Shown: positions 32,919 to 36,067 of the stretch, piece after piece
Position numbering within the stretch: the first letter of the stretch is position 1
Layout: the number at the start of each line of letters is the position of its first letter
From: Ilyobacter polytropus
GTDB lineage: Bacteria > Fusobacteriota > Fusobacteriia > Fusobacteriales > Fusobacteriaceae
NCBI GenBank assembly: GCA_003246855.1
Contig: QKCP01000143.1
Coordinates: 1 to 36,067, forward strand
Reading direction: 5' to 3'
Length of the DNA: 36,067 nt
The notes under the pieces: generated by a model
The model's input: the letters and a program-made list of their open reading frames with translations, nothing else
What the model was told of the DNA's origin: nothing
The model's database searches: none
Translations under genes and position numbers: made by a program

Positions 32919-34268
32919 ATGAAAAAATTGTCATTTGACTACTCAAAGGCAAGCCAGTTTATTTCACAACATGAAGTAGACTTTATGGAGAATCAAGTAA
33001 TGGCTATGGCTAAAATACTGGAAGAAAAAACAGGGGCAGGGAATGACTTCCTAGGTTGGTTAGACCTACCAATCAACTATGACAAAGATGAATTTGCAAG
33101 AATAAAAAAGGCAGCAGAAAAAATAAAGTCAGATTCTGAAGTTCTTGTAGTTATAGGCATAGGTGGCTCATACTTGGGTGCAAAATCTGCAATTGAATTT
33201 TTATCACATTCATTTTATAACAGTATGCCAAAGGATAAAAAAAAGGGTCCTGAAATCTACTTTTTAGGTACAAATATCTCTGGAACATATATGACACACC
33301 TTTTTGAGCTTATAGGTGACAGAGATTTCTCGGTTAATGTAATCTCAAAATCTGGGACTACAACCGAACCGGCAATTGCATTTAGATTTTTCAAGAAAAA
33401 GCTTGAAGAAAAATACGGTAAGAATGGAGCAAAAGATAGGATATATGCTACAACTGATAAGTCAAAAGGTGCTTTAAAACAACTTGCAACAGGTGAAGGA
33501 TACGAAACTTTCGTAGTGCCTGACGATGTAGGGGGAAGATTTTCTGTTCTGACAGCTGTTGGTCTGCTTCCAATTGCAGCAGCGGGAATAGACATAGATG
33601 AATTGATGAAGGGGGCTGCAGAAGCAAGGGATGACTATAAAGCTCCATATGCAGAAAATGACTGCTACAAATATGCTGCAATCAGAAATATTTTGAATAG
33701 AAAAGGAAAAGCCATAGAATTACTTATAAACTATGAACCAAGACTTCACTATATAGCGGAGTGGTGGAAACAGTTGTTCGGAGAGTCTGAAGGGAAAGAT
33801 GGAAAAGGACTTTACCCTGCATCGGCTGACTTCACAACTGATTTACACTCTTTAGGACAATTCATACAAGATGGAACTAGAAACCTTTTCGAAACTTTGA
33901 TCAGCATAGAAAAACCTGAAGAGGATATGGTGATAGAAGCAGACGATGCGGATCTAGATGGACTTAACTACATAGCAGGGAAAACAATGGATTATGTAAA
34001 TAAAAAAGCTGCAGAGGGAACAATCTTGGCACATACAGATGGAGGAGTTCCTAACCTTGAGATAAAAATGCCAGAAGCAACACCATACCAGCTTGGATAC
34101 CTTTTCTACTTTTTCGAAAAGGCATGCGGTATAAGTGGCTACCTATTAGGAGTAAATCCATTTAACCAACCGGGGGTAGAAGATTACAAAAGAAATATGT
34201 TTGCACTTCTTGGAAAATCAGGGTATGAAGAGGCCGCAAAAGAGTTAGAAAAAAGACTTAATAAATAA
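32919..34268 (+). CDS. pgi: Glucose-6-phosphate isomerase
   Basis: Interconverts glucose-6-phosphate and fructose-6-phosphate in glycolysis. 449 residues, the short form seen in Firmicutes, Fusobacteria and relatives. Motifs: [36 protein letters not shown] (phosphate binding), [32 protein letters not shown] and the C-terminal [17 protein letters not shown] with the catalytic lysine. ATG 32919 follows GGGGGGAG. A clean terminator follows. Confidence 0.97.
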   Translation: MKKLSFDYSKASQFISQHEVDFMENQVMAMAKILEEKTGAGNDFLGWLDLPINYDKDEFARIKKAAEKIKSDSEVLVVIGIGGSYLGAKSAIEFLSHSFYNSMPKDKKKGPEIYFLGTNISGTYMTHLFELIGDRDFSVNVISKSGTTTEPAIAFRFFKKKLEEKYGKNGAKDRIYATTDKSKGALKQLATGEGYETFVVPDDVGGRFSVLTAVGLLPIAAAGIDIDELMKGAAEARDDYKAPYAENDCYKYAAIRNILNRKGKAIELLINYEPRLHYIAEWWKQLFGESEGKDGKGLYPASADFTTDLHSLGQFIQDGTRNLFETLISIEKPEEDMVIEADDADLDGLNYIAGKTMDYVNKKAAEGTILAHTDGGVPNLEIKMPEATPYQLGYLFYFFEKACGISGYLLGVNPFNQPGVEDYKRNMFALLGKSGYEEAAKELEKRLNK

Positions 34269-34273
34269 AGGTG

Positions 34274-34298
34274 AAAAGGATGCCTGCGCATCCTTTTT
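34274..34298 (+). terminator. Terminator of pgi
   Basis: AAAAGGATGC (34274-34283), loop CTGC, GCATCCTTTT (34288-34297) and further T. Confidence 0.92.
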
Positions 34299-34324
34299 CT
34301 GATTAAAAAGAGGAGGGATTAGAA

Positions 34325-35716
34325 ATGCTTTATTCAAAAGATATAGGGTGGAAATCCGTCGGTTCAGAAGAAAAAAAAGAGATATTTCAATTTTGTGAGG
34401 GATATAAGAAGTTTTTAGATTTGGCTAAAACTGAAAGAGAATTTGTAGAGGAAGCCGTTAAACTTGCTGAAGAAAAAGGCTTTAAAAACGCAGATACATT
34501 GGATGCATTCGGTGTTGGAGATAAAATATACTATGTTAACAGAAACAAGAATATAGTTTTAGCAGTGATAGGTAAAGAAGATATAACAAATGGAGCAAAC
34601 TTTATAGTTTCACACATAGACTCTCCTAGGTTAGATTTAAAACAAAGGCCTCTATACGAAGACAGCGAGTATGCACTAATGAAAACACATTATTACGGAG
34701 GAATAAAGAAATACCACTGGGCAGCAATACCTCTTTCCATGCATGGAGTGGTAGTACTGAAGAGTGGGCAAACTGTTAAAATAAAAATAGGGGAAGATGA
34801 AAATGACCCGGTATTTACAATCCCAGATCTACTTCCACACTTGGACAGAAATGTACAAAGGGAAAGAAAGGCCGGAGAAGTATTAAAAGGGGAGGAACTC
34901 AACATACTAGTTGGTTCTATTCCTAGCAGCATAAAAGATGAAAAGGTAAAAGAACTGTTTAAGTATGCAGTGCTTGAAAAATTAAATGAGATCTACGGCA
35001 TAGATGAGGAAGATTTCATATCTGCTGAATTGGAGTTAGTTCCAGCCTACAAAGCAAAAGATATTGGAATAGACAGAGGGATAATAGGTGGTTATGGACA
35101 TGATGACAGGGTGTGCAGTTATACCTCCCTAATAGCTTTGTTGGAATTGGTGGATACCCCAGAAAAAACGGTAGTGTGCTATTTAGCTGATAAAGAGGAG
35201 ATAGGTTCTACCGGTTCGACAGGATTGGAATCTAGATACTTAGAGTATTTTATGTCTGATATTATTTACAAGATAAAAGGGGATGGTTATAATGACTATC
35301 TTTTAAGGAAATGCTTGTGGAACTCAAAAGCACTTTCTTCTGATGTAAATGTTGGGTTTGATCCTATTTTTAAGAGTGTGCATGATCCTCAAAATGCTGC
35401 CAAATTAGGGTATGGAATAGTCCTCACAAAATATACAGGTAGTGGAGGTAAATACACATCTAATGATGCGGACGCAGAATATGTTGCGGAACTTAGAAAA
35501 GTTTTTGATGAAAATGGAATAAAGTGGCAAACAGGTATGTTGGGAAAAGTTGATGAAGGCGGTGGAGGTACGGTAGCAAAATATTTAGCTCACTTTGGGA
35601 TTTTAACAATTGATGCCGGACCAGCACTATTATCTATGCATTCTCCATTTGAGCTCGTATCAAAGTTTGATGTGTATGAGACATATAAAGCGTATAAAAT
35701 ATTTTATAGAGCTTAA
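34325..35716 (+). CDS. M18 family aminopeptidase
   Basis: 463-residue zinc aminopeptidase of family M18 (aspartyl aminopeptidase/ApeA type), which removes N-terminal residues in the cytoplasm and usually forms a dodecamer. Metal and catalytic motifs are present: SHIDSPRLDLK (first zinc His and Asp), GGYGHDDRVCSYTSL (bridging Asp), DKEEIGSTGSTG (Glu-Glu catalytic and zinc), and the late SMHSPFELVSKFD with the last zinc His. No signal peptide. ATG 34325 follows GAGGAGG. Whether it prefers acidic residues cannot be told from sequence. Confidence 0.93.
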   Translation: MLYSKDIGWKSVGSEEKKEIFQFCEGYKKFLDLAKTEREFVEEAVKLAEEKGFKNADTLDAFGVGDKIYYVNRNKNIVLAVIGKEDITNGANFIVSHIDSPRLDLKQRPLYEDSEYALMKTHYYGGIKKYHWAAIPLSMHGVVVLKSGQTVKIKIGEDENDPVFTIPDLLPHLDRNVQRERKAGEVLKGEELNILVGSIPSSIKDEKVKELFKYAVLEKLNEIYGIDEEDFISAELELVPAYKAKDIGIDRGIIGGYGHDDRVCSYTSLIALLELVDTPEKTVVCYLADKEEIGSTGSTGLESRYLEYFMSDIIYKIKGDGYNDYLLRKCLWNSKALSSDVNVGFDPIFKSVHDPQNAAKLGYGIVLTKYTGSGGKYTSNDADAEYVAELRKVFDENGIKWQTGMLGKVDEGGGGTVAKYLAHFGILTIDAGPALLSMHSPFELVSKFDVYETYKAYKIFYRA

Positions 35717-35816
35717 AAATAAAAGATTAATGCTACTCTTTATGTTGGATATTTTTTAAATAGTTTAAACTCTCTAAGGGTAAAGTGATATTAAAAAATT
35801 AAAACTAAAAAAGATG

Positions 35817-35845
35817 TTGACAGAGTAAAAGAAGTATGATACCAT
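35817..35845 (+). promoter_or_regulatory. Promoter of rRNA operon
   Basis: Perfect TTGACA (35817-35822), 17-bp spacer, TACCAT (35840-35845) with an extended TG. About 115 bases of leader precede 16S. Other upstream rRNA promoters may exist in 35717-35810 but none is clear. Confidence 0.7.
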
Positions 35846-35960
35846 ATATTTCGTCTCAAGGAACGCTTTGTTCTGGGGGCAAAAGGACATTATAAATTAA
35901 ATAGAGAAAGTTAAGCGCTAAAGATTATGGTGAATACCTCGTTAAGAGGATAAAATATAT

Positions 35961-36067
<107 letters not shown>

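Overview
This window is an AT-rich chromosome segment from a member of the Fusobacteriota. The best evidence is the start of a 16S rRNA gene at the right edge, whose 5' end carries the fusobacterial-looking GACAGAATGCTTAACACATG stretch. An Rnf subunit, a large SLH-domain outer-membrane porin and the short YidC fit a diderm anaerobe, perhaps of the Ilyobacter/Propionigenium type. The genus is inference.

The layout is that of a replication origin. Every gene left of about 16.2 kb is on the minus strand and every gene right of about 18.1 kb is on the plus strand. The left arm, read outward from the origin, is a tightly coupled operon yaaA(S4)-recF-dciA-like-remB-like-gyrB-gyrA, then usp-yfcE-like-pheS-pheT, pth and the start of rnfC. 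The right arm is rpmH-rnpA-yidD-yidC-jag-mnmE, mnmG, mfd-ppiC-mazG-rqcP-ispE-spoVG, tRNA-Gln, an SLH porin, pgi, an M18 aminopeptidase and the 16S rRNA gene. Much of this order (yaaA-recF-remB-gyrB-gyrA, rpmH to mnmG, mfd/mazG/rqcP, ispE-spoVG) is that of Bacillus, but the dnaA-dnaN pair expected at the centre is absent.

At the dnaA-dnaN position is a 585-residue gene that resembles plasmid replication initiators (RepA/RPA-type winged-helix Rep). Around it is a family of about 21-bp repeats with core TGTA(C/T)A(T/C)NNNCA(A/T)TAATA. I count 20 good copies and one degenerate copy. Two are inverted on the left of rep. One overlaps the -35 of the inferred rep promoter. Eight more good copies run through the roughly 1.95-kb gene-free stretch up to rpmH, becoming denser toward rpmH. 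These look like iterons. No clear consensus DnaA box was seen there. An AT-rich stretch with four AAATTT(A/T) repeats beside the rpmH promoter is a candidate unwinding element.

The same repeat recurs well outside the origin: before mnmG, four times in the 0.9-kb gap before mfd, inside the mfd coding sequence, and before rqcP and ispE. The working hypothesis is that this chromosome initiates replication with a plasmid-type Rep-iteron system, that Rep regulates its own gene, and that the outlying copies titrate Rep or regulate genes. A DciA-like putative helicase-loading partner and both gyrase genes are encoded next door. The repeats and the gene arrangement are seen directly. The function is inferred, and whether dnaA exists elsewhere in the genome cannot be seen here.
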